The notes under the pieces: model-generated
Told to the model about the DNA's origin: nothing
The model's database searches: none
The model's input: only the letters and a program-made list of their open reading frames with translations
Shown: positions 9,007-20,018 of the stretch, in pieces
Layout: every line of letters starts with the position of its first letter
Position numbering within the stretch: the stretch's first letter is position 1
Origin: Anaerolineales bacterium
Lineage (GTDB): Bacteria > Chloroflexota > Anaerolineae > Anaerolineales > Villigracilaceae
Assembly (NCBI GenBank): GCA_016934715.1
Contig: JAFGSI010000069.1
Location: 1-59,643 of the forward strand
DNA length: 59,643 nt
Direction: 5' to 3'
Translations under genes and position numbers: made by a program

Positions 9007-9852
9007 ATGAAGAAATTTACCCCCCGTTCTTTACAGACGATCATCATCGTTCTGGTTTCCGTCGGCCTGGTTGCCATGGCGCTGGGAGGTTTCTTTAACA
9101 CTGCGACCAGCCGCGTTGGCCAGTTCATTGTCAATGCGCAGACCTGGATTTCTATTCGCTATGTGGCGGTAGTGGACTTCCTGACCGTGCCGCGCGATGT
9201 GGCCTCCCTGCGCCAGCGCAATACCGAATTGGAGGCCGAAGTGGCCCGCCTGCAGACCCAGGTGATCGAGCTTCAAGAACGGGTCACCGAAACCGAGGTT
9301 CTTTCCGCGCTGGTGGACTTCGCCCGTGCCAACCCGGTGAATACGTACAAGGCTGCCACGATCGTCGGTCGTGACCCAAGCCCGTTTCTGCGCTACGTGA
9401 TCATCAATGTCGGCTCGAACGATGGCATCCGGACCGGGATGCCGGTCGTCAATGACCGGGGTCTGGTTGGGCGTGTCGATGCTGTTGCTGCCGAGGCGGC
9501 CCGGGTCCAGTTGATCACCGACCCGGCCTCGCAGGTCAACGTCCGTCTGCAGGGCTCGAATACCGATGCGTTGCTGATCGGCTCGGTGACAGGTGACCTG
9601 TCGCTGGACATGATCTCGCAGGATGCCAATGTCCCAGTGGGCGAGGTTGTCCTGACCTCCGGCCTGGGCGGCGGCTTTCCGCCCAACATCCTGGTCGGAC
9701 AGGTGCTCAGCATCCGCAAGCTGGACTATGAACTCTTCCAGCAGGCGACCGTCCAGCCGGTCGTGGACTTTAACCAGGTCCAGTTCGTCCTGGTGATCAT
9801 CAACTTCCGGCCGGTCGATATCACGCCGTTGATACCATCCCAGGCTCCTTGA
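9007..9852 (+). CDS. mreC: Rod shape-determining protein MreC
   Basis: A 281-aa membrane-anchored periplasmic scaffold of the elongasome. It has an N-terminal transmembrane segment (about residues 10-30), a coiled coil (about 60-98, rich in Leu/Glu heptads such as RQRNTELEAEVARLQ) and two beta-barrel domains in the rest (e.g. VGRDPSPFLRYVIINVGSNDGI and GLVGRVDAV). It lies between mreB and mreD in the standard order. Confidence 0.93.
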   Translation: MKKFTPRSLQTIIIVLVSVGLVAMALGGFFNTATSRVGQFIVNAQTWISIRYVAVVDFLTVPRDVASLRQRNTELEAEVARLQTQVIELQERVTETEVLSALVDFARANPVNTYKAATIVGRDPSPFLRYVIINVGSNDGIRTGMPVVNDRGLVGRVDAVAAEAARVQLITDPASQVNVRLQGSNTDALLIGSVTGDLSLDMISQDANVPVGEVVLTSGLGGGFPPNILVGQVLSIRKLDYELFQQATVQPVVDFNQVQFVLVIINFRPVDITPLIPSQAP

Positions 9853-9858
9853 GATCCG

Positions 9859-10359
9859 ATGTGGGAATATCTGGTTTCCCTGCCGGTTCTCGGGCTGGCG
9901 CTGATGCTGCAGGTGGCGATCTTCAGCCGCCTGAACCTGCTCTACGGTAGCGCAGATCTACTTCTGATCGTGGTGGCGGCCTGGAGCTTGCAAGAGCGCG
10001 TCCGTTCGGCCTGGGTGTGGTGTGTGCTGGCCGGCCTGCTGGTCGGTTATGTGTCCGGCTTGCCGTGGTTTGTGCCGCTGGTCGGTTATCTGCTGGTCAC
10101 AGGTCTGGCCGCCTTCCTCCGCCAGCGGGTCTGGCAGGCACCGTTGCTGGCGATGTTCATCGTCTGTTTTATAGGTACTCTGGTGATGCAAACCCTTGCC
10201 TTTGTCGTGTTGCGTCTTCTGGGGGACCCACTGGCATTTGACCAATCATTCAGCCTGATTATTCTGCCGAGCGTACTGCTCAATCTATTCATCGGGATGC
10301 TGGTCTATCCGCTGCTACGAAACCTGGCTGCCCAGTTCCATCCTGAGGAGGTGGATTAA
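9859..10359 (+). CDS. mreD: Rod shape-determining membrane protein MreD
   Basis: A 166-aa protein made almost entirely of hydrophobic segments, about five to six helices, as is usual for MreD. Assignment leans on size, hydrophobicity and position directly after mreC and before mrdA. Its TAA stop overlaps the next ATG (TAATG), so translation is coupled to the penicillin-binding protein. Confidence 0.85.
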   Translation: MWEYLVSLPVLGLALMLQVAIFSRLNLLYGSADLLLIVVAAWSLQERVRSAWVWCVLAGLLVGYVSGLPWFVPLVGYLLVTGLAAFLRQRVWQAPLLAMFIVCFIGTLVMQTLAFVVLRLLGDPLAFDQSFSLIILPSVLLNLFIGMLVYPLLRNLAAQFHPEEVD

Positions 10360-12533
10360 TGAGAAGGACGTTCTCCGTACGCTCCCAGAGCTGGCGTGGT
10401 TGGATCGTTTACGCGCTGATGGGACTGGTCTTCGTGATCTTCGTTGTGCGCCTCTTCAACCTGCAGATCTTGCAGGGAGAAACCTGGACGCTCCAGGCGG
10501 AAGACAATCGTACCGAGACGATCAGCATCCCGCCGCAGCGCGGCATCATCTATGACCGCAACGGTTATCTTCTGGCACGTAACATCGCTTCCTATAACAT
10601 TGTCATCACCCCGGCCCATCTCCCCGATGACCAGGCCGATATCGAGCGCATCTATCGAGAACTTTCCGCGTTGAGCGGTATGCCGACAGGTTTTCCCTTG
10701 ACCGATGAGAGCATCGAGGCGGCCAAGTTGCTGCGCGCCTGTGCCCCTGGGCCGGGAATCGCCCAGTGGGTTGCGCTGGGCGAATCCAATGCCCCTTACG
10801 ATCCGGTTCCGGTCCAGTGCAACGTCAGTGAAGAGGTGGCAATGACCGTCCGTGAACGCGCAGTCGAATGGCCTGGGGTGGACATCGCCATCGAACCGGT
10901 GCGCGACTACCCGACCGGGACTCTGACTGCCAACCTGATCGGTTTTCTCGGCCCGATCCCGGCCGTTTTCTCGGACTACTACGAAGAATTGGGCTTCGAC
11001 CTTGAGCGTGACAAGCTTGGTTATTCCGGCGTGGAACTGGCCATGGACGAGGTTCTGCTCGGGGTCCCGGGCCGGCGGGTGATCGAGGTGGATGTGGCTG
11101 GTCAGGAACTGCGCAACCTGGAGCCCCCGGTGGCGTCCGTCCCGGGCAACAACGTGGTCATGACGATCGACACACGCCTGCAGCTTGCCGCTGAGGCTGC
11201 TCTTCGGACCGAGATCGATTCGTGGAATGCATACTATGGCTTCAACCGCATTTCAAGCGGGGTGGTGATCGCCATGAATCCACAGACCGGTGAGATCCTG
11301 GCCATGGTCCAGTACCCGTCGTACGAGAACAACCGGCTGGCGCGCATCATTCCCGAATATTATTACCGCCAACTCGTAGAGGACCCTCGCCATCCCCTGC
11401 TCAACGCGGCCATCTCGGCCGAGTTCCCGCCCGGATCGGTCTTCAAGTTGTCCACTGCGACCGGGGCCCTGAACGAGGGTGTTGTGACCCTCAGCCAGGT
11501 CATCGAAGCTCCCGGTGAGCTGCTCCTGACCGAGCGTTATTCGCCCACCGACCCGGGCAACGTGCGCCCTTTCCGCGATTGGATCTTTGACGACAACCCG
11601 GCCGGTTTTGGCACGATCGACTTCCTGCACTGCATCGCCTATTCCAGCAACGTGTGCTTCTATAAGTTAGGAGGTGGCTACCCGGGCGAGATCGAGGAGG
11701 GCCTGGGAATCCTGCGCCTGCAGCAGTATGCCCGCGCTCTGGGCTACGACCGGGTCTCGGGCATCGAACTGCCGGGCGAAGCCTCCGGCCTGATCCCCGA
11801 CCCGACCTGGAAGCGCATTAACCGCGGCGAGAACTGGTCCACTGGTGACACCTACATTGCGTCAGTGGGGCAGGGCTACGTGCTGTCCACACCATTGCAG
11901 GTGATGCTCTCCGGGGCGACGATCGCCAACGACGGGATAGCCGTGCAGCCGACGGTGATCCGCGAGATCCTCGATGGGGAGGGCAATGTGCTGGAGCTCT
12001 ACTGGAATCCGTTCGCCCATACGGTGACGAGCCTGCCCCTCGAGCCGGAGAGCTACCAGATCTCGCCCTTCGTCCCGAGCATCCGTTGGGATATCACCAC
12101 CGACCCGATCATCGAAGACTTTCTCTGCGTGGACGGGTACTGTGAGCCCACCGGTTTGTTCAAGATTGTCGAGCCCTGGGTCGTCGAGAGTGTCCAGCGC
12201 GGCATGCGCCTGGCGGTAACCGAGCCACTGGGCACCCTCAACCGCGATTTTTCGTTCCAGAATTATCCGATCGCCGTGGCCGGCAAGACCGGCACAGCTG
12301 AGTACTGCGATGATGTGGCCCTGGCGCAGAATCGCTGTTCCTTTGGCAACTGGCCAACCCATTCCTGGACGATGGCGTATGCGCCCTACGATAACCCGGA
12401 AGTCATCATCGTCGCCTTCCTATATAATGGCGGTGAGGGAGGCGTGGTGGCCGCGCCCGTCGTCCGGCTGGTGATGGATGCCTATTTCGAGATCAGGGCG
12501 ATCGACATCGCCCAGGGAGCCACCGGACCTTAG
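10359..12533 (+). CDS. mrdA: Penicillin-binding protein 2 (elongasome transpeptidase)
   Basis: A 724-aa class B PBP that cross-links peptidoglycan during elongation with RodA. One N-terminal membrane segment (about 17-37) is followed by a PBP dimerisation domain and a transpeptidase domain. The three active-site motifs are present: SxxK in PGSVFK (catalytic Ser about residue 360), SxN in YSSNVCFY, and KTG in AGKTGTAEY. The region around residues 110-150 (with CAPGPG and a Cys in VQCNVSEE) is an insertion relative to the shortest homologues. Confidence 0.94.
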   Translation: MRRTFSVRSQSWRGWIVYALMGLVFVIFVVRLFNLQILQGETWTLQAEDNRTETISIPPQRGIIYDRNGYLLARNIASYNIVITPAHLPDDQADIERIYRELSALSGMPTGFPLTDESIEAAKLLRACAPGPGIAQWVALGESNAPYDPVPVQCNVSEEVAMTVRERAVEWPGVDIAIEPVRDYPTGTLTANLIGFLGPIPAVFSDYYEELGFDLERDKLGYSGVELAMDEVLLGVPGRRVIEVDVAGQELRNLEPPVASVPGNNVVMTIDTRLQLAAEAALRTEIDSWNAYYGFNRISSGVVIAMNPQTGEILAMVQYPSYENNRLARIIPEYYYRQLVEDPRHPLLNAAISAEFPPGSVFKLSTATGALNEGVVTLSQVIEAPGELLLTERYSPTDPGNVRPFRDWIFDDNPAGFGTIDFLHCIAYSSNVCFYKLGGGYPGEIEEGLGILRLQQYARALGYDRVSGIELPGEASGLIPDPTWKRINRGENWSTGDTYIASVGQGYVLSTPLQVMLSGATIANDGIAVQPTVIREILDGEGNVLELYWNPFAHTVTSLPLEPESYQISPFVPSIRWDITTDPIIEDFLCVDGYCEPTGLFKIVEPWVVESVQRGMRLAVTEPLGTLNRDFSFQNYPIAVAGKTGTAEYCDDVALAQNRCSFGNWPTHSWTMAYAPYDNPEVIIVAFLYNGGEGGVVAAPVVRLVMDAYFEIRAIDIAQGATGP

Positions 12534-12561
12534 TCCAATCAGGTCGCGGGGTAGTTAATGC

Positions 12562-12576
12562 TATAATCACTGGAAA
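12562..12576 (+). promoter_or_regulatory. TATAAT box directly upstream of minC (leaderless start)
   Basis: A perfect TATAAT at 12562-12567 is followed by only 9 nt before the ATG at 12577. Transcription would begin at or a few bases before the start codon. No Shine-Dalgarno sequence fits in between. A second in-frame ATG at 12586 is an alternative start. Confidence 0.5.
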
Positions 12577-13254
12577 ATGAGCGCCATGTCCGACCCGATC
12601 CAGATCAAAGGTCTGCGCGAAGGTTTGCTGGTCACCCTGGGCGATGGTCCCTGGGAGGAAATTGCGGCCGCCCTGTTGCAACGGGTGACCGACCAGCCGG
12701 CATTCTTCCAGGGCGCGCGCCTGGCGCTGGATATCGGTGCACATGAATTGCGCGTAGTCGAGCTGTCGGCCTTGCGGGACCAGTTGTCGGAGCGCGGCAT
12801 GACCCTGTGGGCCATCCTGAGCGAGTCCCCGACCACCGAGCAGACCGCCCAGAACCTGGGCATGGCCACCCGCATCTCGAAACCACGTCCCGAAGATGCC
12901 CGGCCGGTATTCGAGGCACCGGCCGAGAATGTTGCTCTGTGGGTGCACCAGACCGTTCGCTCGGGGACACGCATCGAGTTCGCCGGTCCGGTGGTGGTCC
13001 TGGGCGATGTCAACCCGGGTGGCGAGATCATGGCCGGCGGCAGTGTGATCGTCTGGGGACGGTTGCGGGGCGTCGTCCACGCCGGTGCTCAGGGTGATGA
13101 GAAGGCAGTCGTCTGCGCCCTGGATCTGGCGCCCACGCAGCTGCGGATTGCGGCCGAAATTGCCGTCTCGCCGCAGAGGTCCGGGAAATCCCATCCGGAG
13201 ATTGCCTGCCTGAGGGATGGGCAGATCGTGGCCGAACTCTGGCAGGCTTCCTGA
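12577..13254 (+). CDS. minC: Septum site-determining protein MinC
   Basis: A 225-aa inhibitor of FtsZ ring assembly. The N-terminal half is the FtsZ-inhibiting domain. The C-terminal half (from about residue 125) is the right-handed beta-helix MinC_C domain, with the typical run of Gly-rich strands (GPVVVLGDVNPGGEIMAGGS, WGRLRGVVHAGA). It precedes minD and minE. It has its own TATAAT box 9 nt upstream of the start. Confidence 0.92.
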   Translation: MSAMSDPIQIKGLREGLLVTLGDGPWEEIAAALLQRVTDQPAFFQGARLALDIGAHELRVVELSALRDQLSERGMTLWAILSESPTTEQTAQNLGMATRISKPRPEDARPVFEAPAENVALWVHQTVRSGTRIEFAGPVVVLGDVNPGGEIMAGGSVIVWGRLRGVVHAGAQGDEKAVVCALDLAPTQLRIAAEIAVSPQRSGKSHPEIACLRDGQIVAELWQAS

Positions 13255-13265
13255 TCGATTCGCCT

Positions 13266-13279
13266 GCCCGCATGCGGGC
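13266..13279. repeat. 14-bp palindrome between minC and minD
   Basis: GCCCGCATGCGGGC is a perfect palindrome just after the minC stop. With no T-run it is at most a weak hairpin or a protein-binding site. The minD ribosome site (TTGAGGA) lies about 45 nt further on. Confidence 0.35.
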
Positions 13280-13327
13280 GATCGCAGTCACGGAATCGGG
13301 TATGCAGATCACATTGAGGACTGAAAC

Positions 13328-14122
13328 ATGACCGCGAAAATCATAACCATTACTTCGGGGAAGGGCGGCGTCGGGAAAACAACGGCGGTTGCCAACATCG
13401 CCGTTTCGCTGGCGGCCAGGGGCCAGAAGGTTGTCTGCATCGACGGTGACATCGGCCTGCGCAACCTGGACGTCGTCCTGGGTCTGGAAAACCGCATCGT
13501 CTATGATCTGGTCGACGTGATTGAAGGGCGCTGCCGGCTGCGCCAGGCAATGATCCGTGATAAGCGCCTGCCGGAACTGCACCTGATCCCGGCGGCCCAG
13601 ACACGTGACAAGAGTGCCGTCTCGCCGAGCGACATGATCCGTCTGGGCGACGAACTGCGGGAGGAATGCGACTGGGTCATCATCGATTCACCGGCCGGGA
13701 TCGAACGCGGCTTTCGCAATGCGATCGCCGCTGCCGACAAGGTGCTGGTGATGACCAATCCCGAGGTCTCAGCGGTGCGCGATGCCGACCGGGTGGTGGG
13801 CCTGCTAGACGCCGATGAGAAGGGTCCAGCTTCGCTGATCATCAATCGTTTGAACATCACGATGGTCAAGCGCGGCGACATGCTCGCAGTCGAGGACGTG
13901 CTCGAGTTGTTGGCCATCGAACTGATCGGGATCGTCCCGGAAGACGAAGGTGTAATTGTGGCTTCCAACCGGGGTACCCCGCTGGCCCTGGACCCGAAAA
14001 GTCGCGCCGGGCTGGCTTTCCAGAACATCGCCCGCCGTATCCTCGGCGAGGAAATTCCCTTCCTGGACCTGGAAAATCACAATCTGTTACAGCGCATCTT
14101 CACGGGGAGGAAAACCACATGA
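13328..14122 (+). CDS. minD: Septum site-determining ATPase MinD
   Basis: A 264-aa ParA/MinD-family ATPase that recruits MinC to the membrane and is released by MinE. The deviant Walker A motif SGKGGVGKTT lies near residues 10-19, followed by DGDIGLRNLDVVLG and Walker B-type DWVIIDSPAGIERG. The C-terminus (LLQRIFTGRK) is the expected amphipathic membrane-targeting helix. The stop overlaps minE by 4 nt. Confidence 0.96.
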   Translation: MTAKIITITSGKGGVGKTTAVANIAVSLAARGQKVVCIDGDIGLRNLDVVLGLENRIVYDLVDVIEGRCRLRQAMIRDKRLPELHLIPAAQTRDKSAVSPSDMIRLGDELREECDWVIIDSPAGIERGFRNAIAAADKVLVMTNPEVSAVRDADRVVGLLDADEKGPASLIINRLNITMVKRGDMLAVEDVLELLAIELIGIVPEDEGVIVASNRGTPLALDPKSRAGLAFQNIARRILGEEIPFLDLENHNLLQRIFTGRKTT

Positions 14123-14367
14123 CTCCCTTATTCCGACGTAAAAAGAGCGCCAGCAGCGCCAAGGAACGCCTGCAGTTGGTTCTCATCCATGATCGGACCG
14201 ACCTTTCGCCGAGCGTCTTGGACGCACTCAAGGATGATCTGATCGCCACCATCTCGCGCCACGTGGCGATCGATCCGACCGAAGTGGATATCCGGATCGC
14301 CCATGAAGGGCGCTCGCAGCGCCTGGTGGCCGATATCCCCCTGCAGACCTCGCACCGCCACCGTTAG
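14119..14367 (+). CDS. minE: Cell division topological specificity factor MinE
   Basis: An 82-aa protein with the MinE signature SSAKERLQLVLIHDRTDLS after a short basic N-terminus (LFRRKKS) that would bind membrane. The C-terminal half carries the dimerisation region. ATGA overlap with minD implies coupling. Together with minCD it makes a full oscillating Min set. Confidence 0.93.
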   Translation: MTPLFRRKKSASSAKERLQLVLIHDRTDLSPSVLDALKDDLIATISRHVAIDPTEVDIRIAHEGRSQRLVADIPLQTSHRHR

Positions 14368-14448
14368 TCGCGCGCGCCAGGATCTCCGCGGGCTCTCCTC
14401 CCCTGACCCGGATCCGTATGCATCCCCCGGGATCTTTCCATGGTTTGC

Positions 14449-14465
14449 GATAAACTCCCTGGATA
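14449..14465 (+). promoter_or_regulatory. Possible -10 box just before rodA
   Basis: TGCGATAAAC (GATAAA at 14449-14454, 4 of 6 matches to TATAAT) lies 11 nt before the ATG at 14466, and no Shine-Dalgarno is visible. This resembles the short spacing seen before minC and mntA, so rodA may be read from a leaderless or near-leaderless transcript. The match is weak. Confidence 0.3.
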
Positions 14466-15569
14466 ATGTTTCGCAGCAGTTACTGGCGTCACTTTGATTT
14501 CTGGCTCCTGGGCATGGTGATCCTGAGCATGGTCTTTGGGATCGCCATGATCCGTTCGGCGATCGCCGGTAACGAAACCCTGGCAGAACTGCCCTCGCGC
14601 CAGATCACCTGGGCCAGCCTGGGCTTCGTGGTCATTCTGATCGTTGCCGGTGTCGATTATCGTTTTTGGGGTGGTGCCGTCAAATGGATGTATTTTGCCA
14701 TTGTTTTGTTCCTCCTGCTCCTTTATTTCATTGGCGGGGCGACCTTCGGAGCGGTCAGGTGGATCGAGACCGGCCTGGTGTCCATCCAGCCGACGGAATT
14801 GGCCAAGATCGTGGTAATCCTGGCCCTGGCGGCCTATTTCGCGCGTTACTACGACGAGCCGCGCACCTGGTTCTGGCTGCTGCGCAGCCTGTTGATCGCC
14901 GGGGGAATCGCCGGGTTCATATACATCCAGCCCAACCTCAGCAATGTGATTGTCATCCTGGTCATCTGGGGGGCGATGGCCTGGATCAGCGGCCTTGAAT
15001 GGCGGCAGCTGATCGTGATTCTGCTCGTCGGGCTGGTGCTCGGGGTGGTGGCGTTCTTCTTCTTCATTGAAGACTATCAGCAGGCGCGCATTGTCACCTT
15101 CTTATTCCCGGATCCGGATGCGCGTCACGGGGCGACCTACAATGTCCTGCAGGCCCTGACCGCCCTCGGGTCGGGCGGCTGGGCTGGCCGGGGTTATGGG
15201 CTTGGCACCCAGACCCAGCTGCGCTTCATGAAGGTTCGCCACACCGACTTCATCTTTTCAGCCATCGGGGAGGAATTTGGTTTCATCGGCGCTGTCCTGG
15301 TGATCGCCATGATCGGGTTCATCATCTACCGCTGCCTGAGGGCGGCGCGCCTGGCGCGTGATCCTCTGGGAACGTTGATCTCCTATGGTGTTGCCATCCT
15401 GATCTTCTTCCAGGCGGCCGTCAACATTGCTGTCAACCTGAATCTCATTCCCGTGACCGGTCTGCCGCTGCCTTTTATCAGCTACGGTGGTTCCGGGCTG
15501 TTGTCGCTGATGATCGGGATCGGTCTGGTCGAAAGCGTGGTCATGCGTCACAAGCCTCTCGACTTCTAA
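14466..15569 (+). CDS. rodA: Rod shape-determining protein RodA (SEDS glycosyltransferase)
   Basis: A 367-aa polytopic SEDS-family peptidoglycan polymerase with about ten hydrophobic segments. Family signatures are visible: GGATFGAVRWIETG and IQPTELAKI in the middle, and the C-terminal GLPLPFISYGGSGLLSLMIGIG. It is chosen as RodA rather than FtsW because it clusters with mreBCD and mrdA. gltX follows 10 nt downstream. Confidence 0.92.
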   Translation: MFRSSYWRHFDFWLLGMVILSMVFGIAMIRSAIAGNETLAELPSRQITWASLGFVVILIVAGVDYRFWGGAVKWMYFAIVLFLLLLYFIGGATFGAVRWIETGLVSIQPTELAKIVVILALAAYFARYYDEPRTWFWLLRSLLIAGGIAGFIYIQPNLSNVIVILVIWGAMAWISGLEWRQLIVILLVGLVLGVVAFFFFIEDYQQARIVTFLFPDPDARHGATYNVLQALTALGSGGWAGRGYGLGTQTQLRFMKVRHTDFIFSAIGEEFGFIGAVLVIAMIGFIIYRCLRAARLARDPLGTLISYGVAILIFFQAAVNIAVNLNLIPVTGLPLPFISYGGSGLLSLMIGIGLVESVVMRHKPLDF

Positions 15570-15579
15570 CGGAGGTATT

Positions 15580-17058
15580 TTGGAACACAAACCTGTCCGT
15601 ACGCGTTTCGCACCTTCGCCCACCGGGCGGATGCACCTCGGCTCCGCCCGTTCGGCGCTCTATCCTTTCCTGCTGGCCCGCCGCACTGGTGGAACCTTTA
15701 TCCTGCGCATCGAGGATACCGACCAGAAGCGCTTCGTCCCCGGGGCCGAGCAGGAATTGATCGACGGGTTGCATTGGCTGGGCATCACGTACGATGAAGG
15801 GCCGGACATCGGTGGTCCCTGCGGTCCCTATCGCCAGACCGAGCGGCGCGAGATCTATCACCAGCACGCCTGGGAACTGGTCGCCCGCGGCCACGCCTTT
15901 CCCTGTTTTTGCAGTCCCGACCGGTTGGGAAAGGTCCGCCAGGAGCAGATGCGGAACAAGCAGAATCCGCGCTACGATGGAACTTGCCGCGGCCTGGACC
16001 CAGACCTGGCCCGCCGGCGAGCCACTGCCGGCGAAAAATACGTCATCCGCTTCAAGATGCCCAAGGAGGGCACTGTCCAGGCCACGGACCTGTTGCGCGG
16101 TTCGATCCAGACTGAGAATGCAGCCCTGGACGATGCGGTCCTGCTCAAGTCTGATGGCCTGCCGACCTACCACCTGGGCGCCATGGTCGATGACCATCTG
16201 ATGGGCATCACCCATGTCATCCGCGGCTCGGAGTGGCTGCCGTCCCTGCCGCTGCACGCTCACCTGATCCGGGCGTTCGGCTGGGAAGAACCGGCCTTCG
16301 TGCACCTGTCGGTCTTTCTCAAGCCTTCCGGCAAGGGCAAGATGAGCAAGCGCGAGGCCGCGGAAGCCATCCAGGATGGACATTCGATATTTGTCAGTGA
16401 GATGCAGGATCTGGGGTACATCCCCGAAGGGGTGCTCAACTGGATTGTACTGATGGGCTGGGGCGTCCCGGAGGACGAGGTCATGACCCTCGACGACATG
16501 ATCGCCCGTTTCGACGTCCAGAACCTGACCCCATCGCCGGCAGCGGTCAACTTCGCCAAACTGGACCACTTTAATGGAACCCATATCCGGCTCCTGTCGA
16601 CCGAGGACCTGGCCGCCCGGATCAAGCCGTACTTCATCCGTGAGGGCCTGACCGTGGACGAGGCAACCCTGTTGCGGGTCGTCCCGCTGATCCGCGAGCG
16701 CCTGGTCACCCTGGACGACTGCCTGCCCTTCGCGGCCTGGTTCTTCCGGGACAGCGTCAACCCGGATCCGGCCGAACTGTTGATCAAGGGCCTGACCCCG
16801 GCCCAGGCGGCCGACGTTGCGGGCAGGGCGCAAGCCATCCTGGCCGGCCTGCCGGTGATCACCCCTGCGACCGCCGAGGCGCCACTGCGCCAGCTGGTGG
16901 ACGACCTCGGCCTCAAAGCGGGACAGGTCTTCGGTGTCCTGCGCGTCGCCGTGACCGGTCAGTCCGTCAGCCCGCCGCTGTTCGAAAGCATGGAAATTAT
17001 TGGCAGGGAGAAGGTCCTGGAACGGATCGCCAGGGCGATCGCGATGCTGGGTTCCTGA
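15580..17058 (+). CDS. gltX: Glutamyl-tRNA synthetase
   Basis: A 492-aa class I aminoacyl-tRNA synthetase that charges tRNA-Glu. The HIGH motif reads HLGS in FAPSPTGRMHLGSARSA and the KMSKS motif reads KMSKR near residue 254. Four Cys/His-type positions (CFCS region near residue 108) match the bacterial zinc-binding insert. The TTG start at 15580 is preceded by GGAGG. A separate glnS at 18297-20003 means direct Gln-tRNA charging exists, so this GluRS need not be the non-discriminating type. Confidence 0.95.
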   Translation: MEHKPVRTRFAPSPTGRMHLGSARSALYPFLLARRTGGTFILRIEDTDQKRFVPGAEQELIDGLHWLGITYDEGPDIGGPCGPYRQTERREIYHQHAWELVARGHAFPCFCSPDRLGKVRQEQMRNKQNPRYDGTCRGLDPDLARRRATAGEKYVIRFKMPKEGTVQATDLLRGSIQTENAALDDAVLLKSDGLPTYHLGAMVDDHLMGITHVIRGSEWLPSLPLHAHLIRAFGWEEPAFVHLSVFLKPSGKGKMSKREAAEAIQDGHSIFVSEMQDLGYIPEGVLNWIVLMGWGVPEDEVMTLDDMIARFDVQNLTPSPAAVNFAKLDHFNGTHIRLLSTEDLAARIKPYFIREGLTVDEATLLRVVPLIRERLVTLDDCLPFAAWFFRDSVNPDPAELLIKGLTPAQAADVAGRAQAILAGLPVITPATAEAPLRQLVDDLGLKAGQVFGVLRVAVTGQSVSPPLFESMEIIGREKVLERIARAIAMLGS

Positions 17059-17093
17059 TCGGCATCCAAAACCAAGGGCGGGTTCTACAAGAC

Positions 17094-17133
17094 AGGAGCG
17101 ACTTTGCATCGCGGCAAGGTCGCTCCTTTCGTT
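17094..17133 (+). terminator. Hairpin terminator after gltX
   Basis: AGGAGCGACTTT (17094-17105) pairs with AAGGTCGCTCCT (17116-17127), with one G-U pair, around a 10-nt loop. A short T-rich run follows. It sits between the convergent gltX and methyltransferase genes and would end the rodA-gltX transcript. Confidence 0.6.
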
Positions 17134-17176
17134 GGCAGATCTTCAGCCGTTTGACGCCGGGGGAAAAGCCTGCATT

Positions 17177-18154
17177 TTAGAGGCGGCGATCGTTTTTCGC
17201 CGGAGAAGACGTGCCTGTGACCTTGCGGGCCACAAGAATGAACGTACAGGGCCTTTTCTCTTTCGGCAGCATTGCGCCGACATAGTATCTGAGCAGGAAC
17301 GATAAGAGGTCCAGTGCTGTTTGAATTATTTTCCCCGGGGATGGTTTTCGGGCGCTTTGCTCTGCCGGGATGACCGTAGCCTTTCTCGTGGAGAGATCTT
17401 GCCCCCCTTTCTTTGGCTTCTTAGTAAGACGGAAGAAGGCTTTTTTGGCGACCAGTTGCGGCAAGAGTGACCATCGCCGAAAGGCCAACAACTCAAAACC
17501 GGTCTGGGCCAGCAGGTCGCGGAGATTTCGCTCACTAAAAAAGAAGAGATGGTCAGGGTATTGAAAGGAAGAAAAAGCAGGTAGGTACTTCTCCTGGAAA
17601 TCCCCATTGCCTGTCTCGAAGAAGAGTATTCCGCCTGTTTTCAGTCGTTTATGGATGGTGAGGAATTCTGCGAACGGGTCATAGAAATGACTGAGCACAT
17701 CACAGTGATAGATCGTGTCAAACAGCGTCCCTTCGAATGCATCGTTAAGCATCCCGCTCTCACACGCAATGGCAAGGCTGTTGCGAATGAATTCGACTTG
17801 TCTGGTATTCCATTCAAGGCCAAATACTTCAAATCCTGTCTTCCTGGCTTCATCTAAAAAGTATCCGCCGCCTGCGCCGATTTCGAGCAGCTTGCCAGAT
17901 GAGATGTAGCGGCGAAGGATTGCCAGGTGATGCCTTGCGAGCATTCGCTTGCTGAAGCTTTGTGCGGTGTGTGTATCTGACGGAATTTGGGCCTGGTCGT
18001 GTGAATACATGTTCTTGATATCATCCAGTGACGGGCGCGGCGAAATATAGACCAACCCACAGCGTGCGCACTTCCTGCCGCTGAAACCGTTTTCCTGGAC
18101 AAGGATCGGATCTTCTTGATCGGTCTTGCAAAACAGGCAGTTTATTTTTTCCAT
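17177..18154 (-). CDS. Class I SAM-dependent methyltransferase with N-terminal zinc-finger-like motif
   Basis: A 325-aa Methyltransf_23-like protein. The N-terminus has two CxxC pairs (CLFC and CARC, residues ~6-36), followed by LVYISPRP, a common start for sugar or lipid methyltransferases in surface polysaccharide loci. SAM motif I is LLEIGAGGGYFLDEA near residue 90. The substrate is unknown. Base composition is clearly more AT-rich than the neighbouring housekeeping genes, which suggests a different origin. It lies downstream of glnS on the same strand, with 142 nt between. Confidence 0.78.
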   Translation of the reverse strand: MEKINCLFCKTDQEDPILVQENGFSGRKCARCGLVYISPRPSLDDIKNMYSHDQAQIPSDTHTAQSFSKRMLARHHLAILRRYISSGKLLEIGAGGGYFLDEARKTGFEVFGLEWNTRQVEFIRNSLAIACESGMLNDAFEGTLFDTIYHCDVLSHFYDPFAEFLTIHKRLKTGGILFFETGNGDFQEKYLPAFSSFQYPDHLFFFSERNLRDLLAQTGFELLAFRRWSLLPQLVAKKAFFRLTKKPKKGGQDLSTRKATVIPAEQSARKPSPGKIIQTALDLLSFLLRYYVGAMLPKEKRPCTFILVARKVTGTSSPAKNDRRL

Positions 18155-18296
18155 CGTCAGTGGCCTGTCTGGTCTGCCTGGCGGGCTGCTTCTACTGCTT
18201 CTTGTAGAAAGAGCGGAACGGAAGTTGCCGCGCAGCAGGGGGCAGCGACGATTTCGGTTCGGATATTCCCGCAGTCCTTCGTGATTCCGGGGCAGA

Positions 18297-20003
<1,707 letters not shown>

Positions 20004-20018
20004 GATCCGTCCTTTTGG

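Noticed and set aside
15541-17109. 522-aa minus-strand open frame opposite gltX
   Set aside because: It is exactly antisense to GluRS, whose HLGS and KMSKR motifs are intact; the antisense protein has no recognisable feature.
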